From Oryza sativa Japonica Group (taxonomy: Eukaryota; Streptophyta; Magnoliopsida; Poales; Poaceae): 64,000 nt of DNA. A program made the translations under genes and the position numbers. The stretch is taken from contig NC_089039.1 of NCBI RefSeq assembly GCF_034140825.1, positions 24,207,001 to 24,271,000 on the forward strand. The letters are read 5' to 3'. Under the pieces are notes generated by a model, which saw nothing but the letters and a program-made list of their open reading frames with translations, was not told the origin of the DNA and searched no databases. Of the stretch, positions 1 through 14,446 are shown piece by piece. Each line of letters starts with the position of its first letter. Position 1 is the stretch's first letter.

Positions 1-871
1 GAAATCGAGTCATGTATCCAGGACATCACCGTTACACCACTGATGTTTTATCACTAAATATTTATATATTGTTAGCCTCATCGTTTGTCATATGCTAATC
101 ATTTGTCATATGCCGGTTATAACCTGTAATTGCTTATTAAAAAATGTGGGTAAATTTTTTATATATACTATTTAAAAGTTAATGAAAAAAATAAATTATG
201 ATAAAATAATATCCAAAATCAACTTAAAACTAAAAATTAAATTTAAAGTTTAAATTTTAATAGCGGTTTATAAGCTAAAAGACGAACTATGGAGTTAGGT
301 ATGTTGTTAACAACAAACGAGCAACTAAGATTTCTATTATTTTCCTTAAAAAGTATTATTATTTCACCCTCTTCAGTAACTACTTTTTATTATTTAACCC
401 TGATTTTTCCAGTGTGTGGCTGTGAGCTTTCACCGTTTGAGAGCAGCTTCAGTGCTGGTGTGTTTGGATCCCAGCCATTGAATGCCATAGCTACAGTATT
501 TTCGCCACGCTATAGTGTTTTACGAAACGTCCGCCACACTCCTGTGGCGAGCCACGCCGTGGCGTGGCATTCCAAGCCACCAACCAAGCATCTCTCAACA
601 TGATTACTGCGTAATCTGATTTTTGCCAACTAACCGCCACGTCATTGAGATTGAGAACGAAATGTGTACAGATGAGTTAATTTGGATGAAGTGGCAAAAG
701 GAAGGTGACATGGCAGGCAGCATCGGCTTGATTAATCACTATAAAAGGGACATGATGTTCTTAGTTGTTAAGGCAATTAATTTATTCACGTTGGATAAGA
801 TAGAACCACCGGTCCATCAATATTGGTCACAAATAGATACGGTATCCTTGATCAGTTTATATCTCAAATAG
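1..871. other. AT-rich intergenic DNA, no gene seen
   Basis: No open frame here shows family features. The stretch at about 130-280 is very AT-rich and resembles decayed transposon sequence. The right end (853-871) is the left copy of a 19-bp duplication that also occurs at 5112-5130 and marks the insertion described next. Confidence 0.5.
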
Positions 872-3800
872 TTTTTTTTTAACAACTCACACGAAACGGT
901 GCGAAGTTCTATTCATAGAGTAGAAAAAAATACAAGATTACAACCCTAGAAAGTCGTAACCAAAAAAATAAAAAAATTATACCACCACCCACATACTAAC
1001 TGCGCCAAACACAGACCCAGGAGAAGTCTAGCACCGGACCGGCCACCACTCAGCGTGACCGACCGTCGCTAGGCCAACAATGGAACACATCCGAGATCGC
1101 CCAAAAACATGACCCTTACAACCAACGCAAAGCCCGACTCTACCCACATCTTCAGGATTTAGGGAGAGGGGGTGAGAGAGAAGATGGAACACCTCTCCCC
1201 CTAGACCCTTCGACATGGCCAACTTGTAGAAACTAGGCCACCTCCACAAGAGAATGAGAATCTAGAGCGTGCTTGCACCAAAAGCTCGGGTGGTTTCGGC
1301 AAGGGGATGCCTAGACGACGTCTCCAAGGAGAGGAGCGACGGAACACCGCCGCCGCCGTCCGTCAAGGACTCAAGAGAGCCGATACTAGGCTTTCGCTCA
1401 GCAACCGCCCTTGAGGGGTAAGATGGCACTACAACACCCTCAAGAGGGGAAATGACACTCGAGCGTCATCGTTATCGGTCTGGCCAAGGCCGGGCTGGGT
1501 TTTCACTGGCCATCCACCACCTACCAATATACCACAGATGCACCATTGCTCCACTGCCAACTAAACCTCCGCCGCCGCGTGGGCACACCGCACCAGTGCC
1601 CCCCGCCGGCCAGTCTCCACATGCAGCTACCTCACTGGGCTCCACCTCCATTGGCTTCGCCTCCCGTTGCGCATCCATCGTGCGCCAGCCGTCCTTGACG
1701 CCGCCGGCCACACTGCAAGGCTACCGGCCGCAACACTCTACCGGCATTGGCCAGCCACAGCCCCCGGCCCTCGTCGTTGCCCTCTGCCGCAGGCGCGGCC
1801 TCCTGCCCCTCCACCGCCGTCACGGCCTCCGCACCTCCATCTCCAGCACCTCCGCGCTGTCGCGCCCGCCGCTGCTAGCCGCACCCTCCGTCACCGACGC
1901 CCTGTTAACAGTGAAATTTGGTAAGCCCAAATTTACCATCGGCTTAGAGTCAGTATCGGCTTCAAAGTTTTAGAATCAGCCGATGGGAGTCAAGTCGCCG
2001 CGATGTCGTGTTCTTGGTGGAGTCGGATCAATCAAATGAATCTTATCCAGAAGAGACCGAGTTCAAAGAGAATGCACATGGCAAGTTATCTATTAATTAT
2101 GAATAGTTTGTTAGTTTCCTTTTATCTTTAGAAAAGTGTGTTTAGTGTCCTATAAGGACTTTATCTTTTCCTTCTATCTTTAAGAAAGTTGCTTTCTTGT
2201 CTGACAAGGACTTGTATCAACCCATAGGTATAAATATGTACACCCGGGGTCTATGTAATCTATCCTCACGATCAATACAATTCGGTGCATCGCCACCTTT
2301 TACCTTTTCTACTTTATTTTATCGACCGGCAGGACTTGGCACCTGACGTGGGGCTACATCGTTGTTCGATCTCCGGCGAAGGGATAAGTCCAATGTTCCG
2401 TCGGCCCAGGCAATTGTCTCATCTACATCGGCGTCGTTCAAGGCTGCATCAGTATATTCGACCTCTTGGATTGCTCTGGTTTGGATGATATATTTGCCTA
2501 CCTATTTATCATATGTCTATGTTAATCTAGTCTTAGCATATCAATTTAGCTCTATCGGCTGCTTCTCGTTTTAGGGTTTCTGCCGGTATCGGCTAAATCG
2601 CGTTGCTATATTAGATTAGCTTAGACATCTACCACACTGAAAACTCAATCAACGGCTTGATTGTCTAGATATTATTTTTCTTTTCATACTTAGTGTTGCA
2701 TCAGTTAAGTTTGATCTACTAAGTCGTGTTTAGAACTATAATCTATAGCCTGCTTCTTGATTGCCAATAAGGGTTTCATCGGGGTTTCAGCCGGTGAGTT
2801 ATCTGGACGTTGCATCGGCTCATAAGGATTGCATATACATATAAGTTGGATTTAGCCGATGACAACAAAGGTTTCACTGTTTAATCTAATCTTGTGGATT
2901 TCATGACATCGGACCTCCAGCCGATGTGTGCTTTAACCTTCAGATCGATGCTTATTTATCATATCATTGCTAGCCGATTGGTTTCTACTGGATTATATTT
3001 CTATATTATATCATCATAAGCCAGTTGCCTTTATATCATTATCTACATTGGACATATAGCCGATTGCTTAAACCTTATCGCTATCGGATGGTATCAGCAT
3101 CGGCTATTATCGGCTATCGGCTGGAACTACTCCGTTGGCTTGTCAGCCGATCTGCTGTTTTGATCTACTATTTGCATATCTTGTTAATTGCAGGATCAAA
3201 TTGACTGGCACGCCCACATCTCATCAAGATTTTGAACTGCACAGGAGCTAAAAAATCGAACACACTGGCCTGGGAGATCTGCTTAGCTCCTGTGCAGGTC
3301 CAAATCTTGATGAGATGCGGACGTGCCAGTCAGTTTGATCCTGCAACTGACAAGATATGCAAATAGTAGATCAAAACATCCGATCGGCTGACATGCCGAT
3401 GGAGTAGTTCCAGCCGATAGCTACTAATAGCCGATGCCGATACTAGCCGATAGCGATATGGTTTAAGCAATCGGCTATATGTCCAATGTAGATAATGATA
3501 TAAAGGCAATCGGCTGATGATGATGTAATAAAATAATAATATAATCCAGTATAAACCAATCGGCTAGCATTGATATGATAAAAAAGCACTAATCCGATAG
3601 TTAAAGCATACATCGGCTGGAGGTCTGATGTCATGAAATCCACAAGATTAGATTAAACAGTGAAACATTTGTTGTCATCGGCTAAATCCAACTTATATGT
3701 ATATGCAATCCTTATGAGCCGATGCAACGTCCAGATAACTCACCAGCTGAAACCCTTATTGGCAGTCAAAGAGCAGGCTAGAGATTATGGTTCTAAGCAC

Positions 3801-5111
3801 GACTTGGTATATCAAACTTAACTGATGCAGCACTAAGTATGAAAAGAAACATAATATCTAGACAATCAAGCCATTGACTGAGTTTTCAGGGTGGTAGATG
3901 TCTAAGCTAATCTAATCTAGCAACGTGATTTAGCCGATACCGGCAGAAACCCTAAAACGAGAAGCAGCCGATAGAGCTAAATTGATATGCTAAGACTAGA
4001 TTAACAGAGACATATGATAAATAGGTAGGCAAATATATCATCCAAATCAGAGCAATCCAACAGGTTGAATGCCCTGATGCAGCCTTGAACAACGCCGACG
4101 TAGACGATACAATTGCCTGGACCGACGGAACATTGGACTTACCCCTTCGCCGGAGATCGAACACCGATTTAGCCCCGCGTCAGGTGCCAAGTCCCGCCGG
4201 TCGATAAAATAAAGTAGAAAAGGTAAAAGGTGGCGATGCGCCGAATTGTATTGATCGTGAGGATAGATTACATAGACCCCGGGTGTACATATTTATACCC
4301 ATGGGTTGATACAAGTCCTTGTCGGACAAGAAAGAAACTTTCTTAAAGATAGAAGGAAAAGATAAAGTCCTTATAGGACACTAAACACACTTTCCTAAAG
4401 ATAAAAGAAAACTAACAAACTATTCCTCATTAATAGATAACTTGCCATGCTGCATTCTCTTTGAACTCAGTCTCTTCTGGATAAGATTCCTCTGATTGAT
4501 CCGACTCCACCAAGAACACGACATCGCGGCAACTTGACTCCCATCGGCTGATTCTAAAACTTTGAAGTCGATACTGACTCTAAGCCGATAGTAATTTTGG
4601 GCTTACCAAATTTCACTGTTAATAGAGCGTCGGTGACGGAGGGTGCGGCTAGCAGTCGTCGTTTGGCTCCACCACCACCAGATCCGGCCGCCATGGCATC
4701 GGTGCCGCCGTTGCCGTCGCCGTCCCACAACAGACACTGACATCCTTCCCGCCGGCGCCGAGCGTCGCCGGATGCCTCCCCGCCAGATCCGGCGCAGATC
4801 TGGTGGCCTCGTCCTCCGCAGCGCCTCTAAACTTCGTCACCACCCTCGCCAAACGCCACTGCTCGAACACACTACCACGCCGCCGGCTACCTCCCCGCCA
4901 GATCCGGCCAGTCGGCGCGGATCTGGGCGGTTTCCGCCTCCCGATGCTAGGCAGTCCCCCCTGCCCTTGTGCAGTGAGACGGAGCGAAGCTCCGCCGCCA
5001 CCATCCTTGTGGCCGCGTGGCTTTGCCCGTGGCCGCTCGGGCAGCGTCGAGATGGAGGAGGAGGGAGGGAGCTGTGGGCGATAACGAGCTGGGCGCCTCC
5101 CGTGTCACCCG
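872..5111 (-). mobile_element. LINE-like (poly-A tailed) insertion with 19-bp target-site duplication
   Basis: The interval is bounded by perfect 19-bp direct repeats, cagtttatatctcaaatag, at 853-871 and 5112-5130. Immediately inside the left copy is a run of nine T (872-880), which is a poly-A tail read on the minus strand, so the insert lies with its 5' end near 5111. The 5' part (about 4625-5111) and much of 1290-1900 are GC-rich. A variable-length duplication plus a poly-A tail is the hallmark of LINE-type target-primed insertion. I see no intact endonuclease or reverse transcriptase frame, so this is a non-autonomous or internally deleted copy, or a retroposed transcript. A large palindrome (1871-4653) sits inside it. 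Confidence 0.6.
1871..4653. repeat. 2.8-kb near-perfect palindrome made of LTR-like arms
   Basis: The arm starting at about 1871 recurs in reverse complement ending at about 4653, and the match continues inward to a spacer of about 30 bases near 3250-3281. Each arm is about 1.35 kb and rich in the motif agccgatg/catcggct. Each has LTR-like organisation: it opens with tgttaacagtg, with a TATA-like tataaatatg at about 2230. It therefore looks like two long terminal repeats of one retrotransposon family, head to head, as a fossil with no coding interior. About 30 bases of GC-rich flank (gctagccgcaccctccgtca, 1871 onward) are also inverted at the far end, which points to an inverted duplication of LTR plus flank rather than two insertions. 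Scattered mismatches between arms suggest it is not very recent. A foldback transposon is the alternative. Confidence 0.65.
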
Positions 5112-5130
5112 CAGTTTATATCTCAAATAG

Positions 5131-7548
<2,418 letters not shown>

Positions 7549-7788
7549 CTCCCTCCGTCCCAAAAAAAGACAAACCCTGATTTCCGTGCCCAACGTTTGA
7601 CCGTCCGTCTTATTTAAAAAAATTATGAAAAAAATTAAAAAGACAAGTCACGCACAAAGTATTAATTATGTTTTATCATCTAACAACAATAAAAATACGA
7701 ATTATAAAAAATTTCATATAAGAAGTACAGTCAAAATTGGATACGGAAATCTAGGATTTGCTTTTTTTTTTTTTTTGAACGGAGAGAG
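7549..7788. mobile_element. Stowaway-type MITE
   Basis: About 240 bp. It begins ctccctccgtccc and ends gaacggagagag, flanked by TA dinucleotides, as is typical of Stowaway (Tc1/mariner-derived) MITEs of grasses. The interior carries the gtttgaccgtccgtctta motif, also present in the element at 34741-34977, so the two may be one family. Confidence 0.75.
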
Positions 7789-10700
7789 TATATTCTACTT
7801 ACTGTTGGTACTTCACACCTCTTGTTTGTGTCACCATGTGACTTGTGTCACTGAGCTGAGCTCATCTTGTGCATGTTTCCAGGTTTGGTGCCTGCAAATA
7901 TGCAGTGCAATTATGCAGGTTTCAATTCTTGCCATGCAGAGAGATGAGTAGCAAAGATGGGGCTTTCTGGGTCCTGGATGGATGACTGAAGATTTCACTG
8001 TTGCTGTGAAAGTCTGGTGATCAGACATGAGGGATCATATTGATATTTTTACATGGGGATGGCTACCATACCACAGTAGGGCCTGTGTCAGGAGTGGTAC
8101 ATGATGTGTGCAGGCTTTGTTCTGGGGTGTGGGCCCTGTGGTTGGGGTAGATATTTGTGAGCATTTGTGGCTGACAGTGAGGGCCCACCATGGGGATGGT
8201 TGTTGTGTGCATTTGCTGTGTCATTGATGTAAGTCATTTGCCTGATATTGCAAGTTAAAAAGAACAGCTGTCTTTTACCATGAGCTTTGAATGTGAAATA
8301 TCGTACCCCCTATGTAAAAAAGAAAAAAAAACAATCCTACTTACCAACCTAGACATATTTATGTTCAGATTCGTAGCTAGGGTTTATTTTTTTAGAGTAG
8401 TACAACTTATATACTCGCATGGATTGTTTAAGTTATTGGGTTTTAGAGGTAAAACGAGGAGATGATTTCTGGATATTTGGTGGAGTTGTGAGTATATGTC
8501 TCATCCACTATGTTCGAATTTGAGTGCCCATACTGAATATTTGGTTTCCTAGCCTTAATAAAGAATTGTTTGCATGTCTTAAATGTGAAAGATAAGATGA
8601 AGGAACGTATTACACATGAAAGTAACAGAACATATAAAAATTTATTAATCAAATGGGATGTTTGGGACTCGATGTTTTGGATAATTTAATAGAGTCTCTA
8701 ATATATATGCCTCTTTATTTTCTTTTATAACAATATATTTGTAAAAACTATAGCTAAATGAAAGTGTTCTTCATGATAAATCTTCTAATATTATTTTTCA
8801 CGTATTTGATCATAATATTATTTTTCTATTAATGACAAGATTTTAAGATTTAACTGCATGGCATTACCTACTCTTTTTATCTAAAAAAATCAAGTATGAA
8901 TCTAAATATAGTGGACGAAGAGCAAGGGCGGAGCTACATAGGAGAAGGGGTGCCCAGAAATCCGGTCAAGAATTTTTTTTTAAGCTATAGTTCATATATT
9001 TTTGTCATATATGTACCTCTCAATCCAAACTCAAACATTCGTATCAGCCTAAATCTATCTAAAGTATAGTAAAGTAAGTGAGTGGTACCTTTCTTTATTT
9101 TGTTTTAGCTCCGTCCCTGACGCAGAAAGTATTTGAGATTGTTGGTAAAGTAGGCATTATATACAAGGACACCATGATTCACATGACACACCGATTAGTC
9201 ATTAGAGAGAGACATGAGCAGACTGCTGCCACGTGCTATCATCATCCTCTCTGCTCTACCCAGTGGGTATGTTTCTTGGACCAAGGTGGCAGCATGTGTG
9301 TTTTTTGCTTAAGATTCTCGTTAGCAATGTCCTTAAGCAATTTGTACATTTTGGCCAGAGACATCTCAGAGATGTGATGGTTTATGTGTTTTGTGTCAGT
9401 TCCTGAATACTGACATTGAGCCTTGACTGACCCAGTCTTATCTAATTCCTGGCACAGCGATCCCTACTTAACTGGCAATTATACAGATAATTTGATGCCT
9501 TTTGGTTTCCCAAAAAACTTTGAAAAAACAGTAGAATATGACGGTTTTCATGGTTCTATTCTTAAAATATAAAATGTATTCTCTTTCACTTGCAATAAAG
9601 AAAATTGAACTAGTAGATCAAGGGATACATAAATCCTCTCCAATCCCTGGAGAGCTCACATATTCAAACGACCTTTTACTAATTATAAAGGCGAGATTAT
9701 GAGGACCATCAACATTCATATGAATTCATAAAATGTATAACTAATCACGCATACATGATGGATCCAATCATCCATTCGTGTTCAGTTTCGTTCGTTTCTT
9801 CGTAGGTATGGACAAGCCTTGACGTCGACCCTGTCCTAACACAAGCACACATCTGGACATCCTGATGACTGATCACTCACATGGCATGTGGTTGATGGAA
9901 GGAAAAAAAAACAAAACTTTGTTCTTATCGGATACTAGTACGTAGAGAATTAGGTGCAAATTGGCCACAATTTTCTTCAATGAGATAATAATAGGAAAAA
10001 AAAACTTGGTTCTATTCTATGGAAGAACTATCCTGAAGACATTGCATTTGAGGTCGAGAAGATAGTAAAGCATTCTCTTACCTACAGGGGAACACACCGT
10101 TATCATAGGCTATGTCTTAACCTGTATTTTAGGCAAAACACACAACAAATTATTATTATTGTTTTTTCATCCAAGGCTTAAGCCCTGGTTGATAGCCTCA
10201 TGGACTTACCATCACTACAAGCACGTTCTCTAATGAGATAATGGAGAATTATTCTTATTCTTTTTATCTGTCACTTTTTATGTTTTCCATATTCTCTGAT
10301 ATGCAAATTCGGCATTTCCATCTTATGATTACATCAAGATATTTCAGTAAAACTAAAATGTAATGAAAGTTTCAGCGACAAATCTAATGAAATAATTTTC
10401 ATACAACCAACCATGTAGCTTTTAAGCATATTAATATTCAAAGTTTGCCGGCATAAATTGTTGAACAACCACATAACTCTTATCATCCTAATTAAAAGGA
10501 TTTTTATCTCAAAAAAAGATTAAAGGGATTTTGACAACATATTTGTGGAAATCCAATATTTCTTCCCTTTTTGAGAGGAGAAGCCAATGTCAGTAGCAGG
10601 TACCCTCATGTGTCCAATTAAAGTGTATACTTAAGCTCTAATAAATTGGTTGATGCGTATAACTCAATGATTTCGACTGAACATCACATACCTTATGGGC

Positions 10701-11332
10701 TCTTGTGAAGTCAGATTTGTGGTAGCGATTGGACCAGGAGATGATCAATCTCAAACAGTGATCAGCGTATTATCATAGCAATTATTTTTCTCCATTTTGT
10801 TTCATGATCATTCAGTCAGTTAGGTCACTTTTGTACCAAGTTGCTTGTAGAGAAATCAAGGATGTCTTTGGGAAGATGTGGCATCAACGACCTGATAAGA
10901 CGTGAGAAGACACACATTTTATGGACGGCGAGCTTCTGATCAAAGAAAGTTCAGAAGAATCTGATCATTCAGAAGAATTCTTTTGGACTTAGCACATTTC
11001 ACAAGCTACAAAATGCAACCATATCTGCAACTCTGCAAGCATGATTGTGGGGGACTTTGTTCTGTTTCTCCTTGAATTGTGTGACCCAAAGAGGGGAAGA
11101 TTTGATGCCATTGAAGCAAGTGTAGTGTAGTGTACAGAGTACAGTATACTGTAGCAGCTCACATGGAAGGCTAGTGTCTTTGTTGATACCATGCTATGCT
11201 TCCAGCTGAGGAGAAGAATCTTGGCACAGGACAATTGATTCTCAAGTCCCAACTTTCTCTTATTGTAGCTGGTCACAGTTCCAGGACTGACTTCAGAGTT
11301 CTAGATTGCGACAGAGTTGGAAGAACGATATA
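7789..11332. other. Gene-poor intergenic region with decayed repeats
   Basis: No open frame here has recognisable homology. At about 8926-9118 the ends agggcggagctac and agctccgtccct form imperfect terminal inverts of a probable decayed MITE of about 190 bp. The rest (9120-11330) shows no gene or RNA that I can support. Confidence 0.4.
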
Positions 11333-11439
11333 CTCCCTCCGTTCCTAAATATAAGCGTTTCTGGCTATGCACCTGAAACAATACGGCAGATATGTGCAGG
11401 TGTATAGTCAGGAATACTTATATTTGGGAATGGAGAGAG
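11333..11439. mobile_element. Short Stowaway-type MITE
   Basis: 107 bp with TA on both sides, start ctccctccgttcc and end ggaatggagagag. The two halves are largely reverse complements (ataagcgtttctggctatgc against gtatagtcaggaatacttat), so it folds into a hairpin. Confidence 0.75.
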
Positions 11440-12005
11440 TACAAACAAGGAGAAATCAAGTGCTGGAATTCACATTTGTCACAACTGTTCAATATTCTAA
11501 CCTCTTGGATGGAAATGGAATATGCCTTTCATACTTACTTACACTGAAGATTTATGTTCAAAAGAATGATATGTGCAGTAATAGTGTAATATATCATCCA
11601 GTTACATACACAACAACAATGCATAGCAAAACCTTGTGTTCTGAACTATGCAAATTGATCTGAAGAATGCAAATCTTTCATCACATGAAAACAAGAATAA
11701 AGAAAACGTTTACATCACAAGCAAAAGGCTATACAAGCTCGGATGAGGCTCCTCTGTTCTTTCATGACAAACTCTTCGCTGTCCCAAACTGACAAAGGCT
11801 TCAGTACGTCTGCTATGCACACTTTAGTGCAGTTCATCTTCGCTAAAACATCAACATTCTTGGCAATGGCATCAGAGAGATTTTCGAATGCTTCGGGGAG
11901 GTATCACGGATTCGTCAAAATGGGCATAGAGGTACATGATTCTGTTGTGGCCCCATTAGTGATAGCATTCAGAGTTCCATTGTTCAAGAAATTTATCCCA
12001 TCTGA

Positions 12006-13547
12006 TCATGTGCCTCCAACACATATAATATCACTTCCCATTGTAGGTATTGTAGGTAGCTCTGGTGATTCATACTCTCTACTAGAGTCATTTTTTATGT
12101 TGTTACTTATGTCCTCTTGATCAGCAACTGAAGAAATGATATCAGATTCAGTAACTGTACTCAATGTAGACGCACTTTTGTCACTGAATTGTCTCTGGAA
12201 ATCACTTGCACTTGGCTCATCAATGTCCATTGCTTCGATGATAAAAGGTGGCTTAAATCTTGAGGGACGTCTCCCCTGGCTGCCAATGCTGAAGCTTTCA
12301 TGCCTTGTGAAGAACATGTCCTGGTGGGGTATTGCGACATGTTCATGTAGATCACTTTCATCTGATTGCTCAAAAGGATGATCAAACGGATTCCTCCATG
12401 TATGCAGAACGGATGGAGCTGAGCCAGGAAATTCTGTCTCATCAGAACAAGAAAGAATATCAGATGGGTTTCTCTTGCAAACCTTATCATTATCGATGTC
12501 TAAGTTACTGTCAGGATCAAATACTATGTTCTTCCTTGATCTTCTCTTAACCATCAAGATCTCTAACCTACGATGCCTTTCCACCTCAGAGTACCCAAGA
12601 TCCATGACATTCTTATCATCATCTACGGTTCCAAGAAATGCAGGATCAGTGCTGACATTCTTGTCATCGTTTTTGTTGGCCTTGCTCTTGTCAGATTCAT
12701 AATTATTATCTCTCACAGTTCTAGAATCCTGAAGGGACATGTGGTTGTCCGAGTCATCATTTTGGATGGGATCAGGATGGGGGGAATCAGCACTGGAAAG
12801 AGGGTCAATCTCGTCCAGGACAGAAGCAATGCGTGTTCTAGGAGTACCAGGAGTGGTACCCTCTGTCTGATCATGATCAAAACCTGGTGAACCATCATGG
12901 CAGCCAACTCTACCAAATGGTGAATCCAAAGATGAGTCTAATGGACTGTCCACAGCAGCATTGATAGGCTCTACCTTAATATCAGAAAGCTTCTTCCTGC
13001 GACGAACAGAAAAGGCACGGCCCCATTTACAGGTACCAGCCGGTTTATCTTCTGAATCTACTTTCATCTCATCACTCTGTGAATCTGTTGATCCTCTATC
13101 ATGACTTATCTTGCCCACCATCTCAACAACTTCGATAGCATCTTCTCTGGAAGAATTCAAGCCATCTTTGATTTCACCGTCATTTAAGCTCGCCGTGTTC
13201 TCTTTTGCCGAAAATCCCTTGTTTGCTTCCAAATGGATATTCCTGGACAAATCTGCATACTTGGGATCCGAAACCTCGGCGACAGATTTCCGTTCTTCCT
13301 TGATCTCAGCAACGTTTGTGCTGCCATGGCTTATCAGCACACCAAGGATAAGAGCGGCACATATGATTACAGGAGAGTGGGACAGAAGGAAAGCGAAGAA
13401 ACCCGGCGAAGATCTGAATAGCAGGTAGAGCAGCAGGACCGGGAAGAGGAGAACCCAGTTTTCAGAAGCATATCTGTAGCTCATCCTGATTGAACACCTC
13501 AAGATCGTCCTTATACATGGCGTACCATGATCTGCCTCGACACCCAT
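12006..13547 (-). CDS. Two-pass membrane protein of unknown function (At5g17910-like)
   Basis: One uninterrupted coding exon of 513 aa. The start is the ATG at 13545-13547; the frame stays open a few codons further but has no earlier ATG. Residues about 31-47 (WVLLFPVLLLYLLF) and 50-73 form two hydrophobic segments near the N-terminus; the rest is polar, acidic and probably disordered. Conserved blocks known from plant homologues are visible: HRRLEILMVKRRSRK (about 325-339), SAPSVLHTWRNPFD (about 376-389) and FFTRHESFSIG (about 412-422). Arabidopsis At5g17910 has similar blocks but is far longer, so this is a short family member. A leader intron is likely at 13581-13926 (donor CTGAAG|gtaaac, acceptor gctag|ATTTG), with a noncoding exon at about 13927-14090. 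Biochemical function is not known to me. The family match is from memory. Confidence 0.85.
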   Translation of the reverse strand: MGVEADHGTPCIRTILRCSIRMSYRYASENWVLLFPVLLLYLLFRSSPGFFAFLLSHSPVIICAALILGVLISHGSTNVAEIKEERKSVAEVSDPKYADLSRNIHLEANKGFSAKENTASLNDGEIKDGLNSSREDAIEVVEMVGKISHDRGSTDSQSDEMKVDSEDKPAGTCKWGRAFSVRRRKKLSDIKVEPINAAVDSPLDSSLDSPFGRVGCHDGSPGFDHDQTEGTTPGTPRTRIASVLDEIDPLSSADSPHPDPIQNDDSDNHMSLQDSRTVRDNNYESDKSKANKNDDKNVSTDPAFLGTVDDDKNVMDLGYSEVERHRRLEILMVKRRSRKNIVFDPDSNLDIDNDKVCKRNPSDILSCSDETEFPGSAPSVLHTWRNPFDHPFEQSDESDLHEHVAIPHQDMFFTRHESFSIGSQGRRPSRFKPPFIIEAMDIDEPSASDFQRQFSDKSASTLSTVTESDIISSVADQEDISNNIKNDSSREYESPELPTIPTMGSDIICVGGT

Positions 13548-14394
13548 GGCCTTGTCCTCTATCAACTTGACAGCACAAATCTAGCAAAGAAACAAACGAA
13601 AAAGGCAATAGTTCAGCCAAAATAAGGATCTACTAGCAATGAATGAAGCAAAGAGAGAAAATGTTCCGTCCATAATTCTGAAACTCTCATGCTAAATAAT
13701 TCCATGCTATATATACTACAGAATTACAAGAGATCAATTCAGGTAGTGCAGTAGTGGTAAGCAATAGCTGAAATCGAAAACTTGAAGAACAAAGATGCAA
13801 TCCGTATAATCTTAAATCTCCTAGAACCAAAAAGCGAGTTCAGCAGCAGCATCCTGATCATCACCATCTCTGCTACGACATTACAACTGCGACTGATCGA
13901 TGGCGCACGAAAGAAAGATTGTTTACCTTCAGGCGGCAGCCGGCGATCCGACGGCGAGATCTTGGTCCCTGAGGCTTCTTTCCTTCAGCGCGCCGGGAAG
14001 CAATCGGCAATGGCGGCCGTCGTCGTCGTCGGATCGAAGGCAAAGGTCGCAGCAAGGAGAGAGAGAGAGCACGAGGAGACGAGCTCAAGAAAGCGAGACA
14101 AGAAAGAGGCAGGCAAGCAGCACGGTGGTGGGGGCAGGTGGTGGGTGGGCCCGGCTGGTCAGCGTCGGCTGGCACTGTACCAACACCGTGACGTCGTCGT
14201 CGCCCTCGTCGTCGTCGGTCCGGCTGGACGCCGGTGGCGGTGGCACGTGTGCGCACGCCGGCGGTGGGCCCGCCGCCGGTTCACGCGAGGCCAGGTTTGG
14301 CGCGGCGCGGGAGCGTTTTCCCGCGTGTTTTGGTCTCTCGTCGTGTGGGTGGGGTGGGGTGGGTGAGATCTGGATTCCGTTTGCTTTCTTTCTG

Positions 14395-14446
14395 AATTCT
14401 GATCTCTAGCTCTCTCTCTCTCTCTCTCTTTCTTTCTGTGGCCTTT
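14395..14446 (-). promoter_or_regulatory. CT/GA-rich tract upstream of the 12-kb gene
   Basis: A run of about 25 bases of alternating CT (14409-14430) followed by more pyrimidines lies about 300 bp upstream of the presumed leader exon. Such pyrimidine tracts are common near plant transcription starts. A regulatory role is inferred. Confidence 0.35.

Noticed and set aside
1452-1973. GC-rich open frame of 173 aa and overlapping frames
   Set aside because: They lie in the GC-rich body of the LINE-like insertion, with no domain and competing frames on both strands; composition alone explains them.
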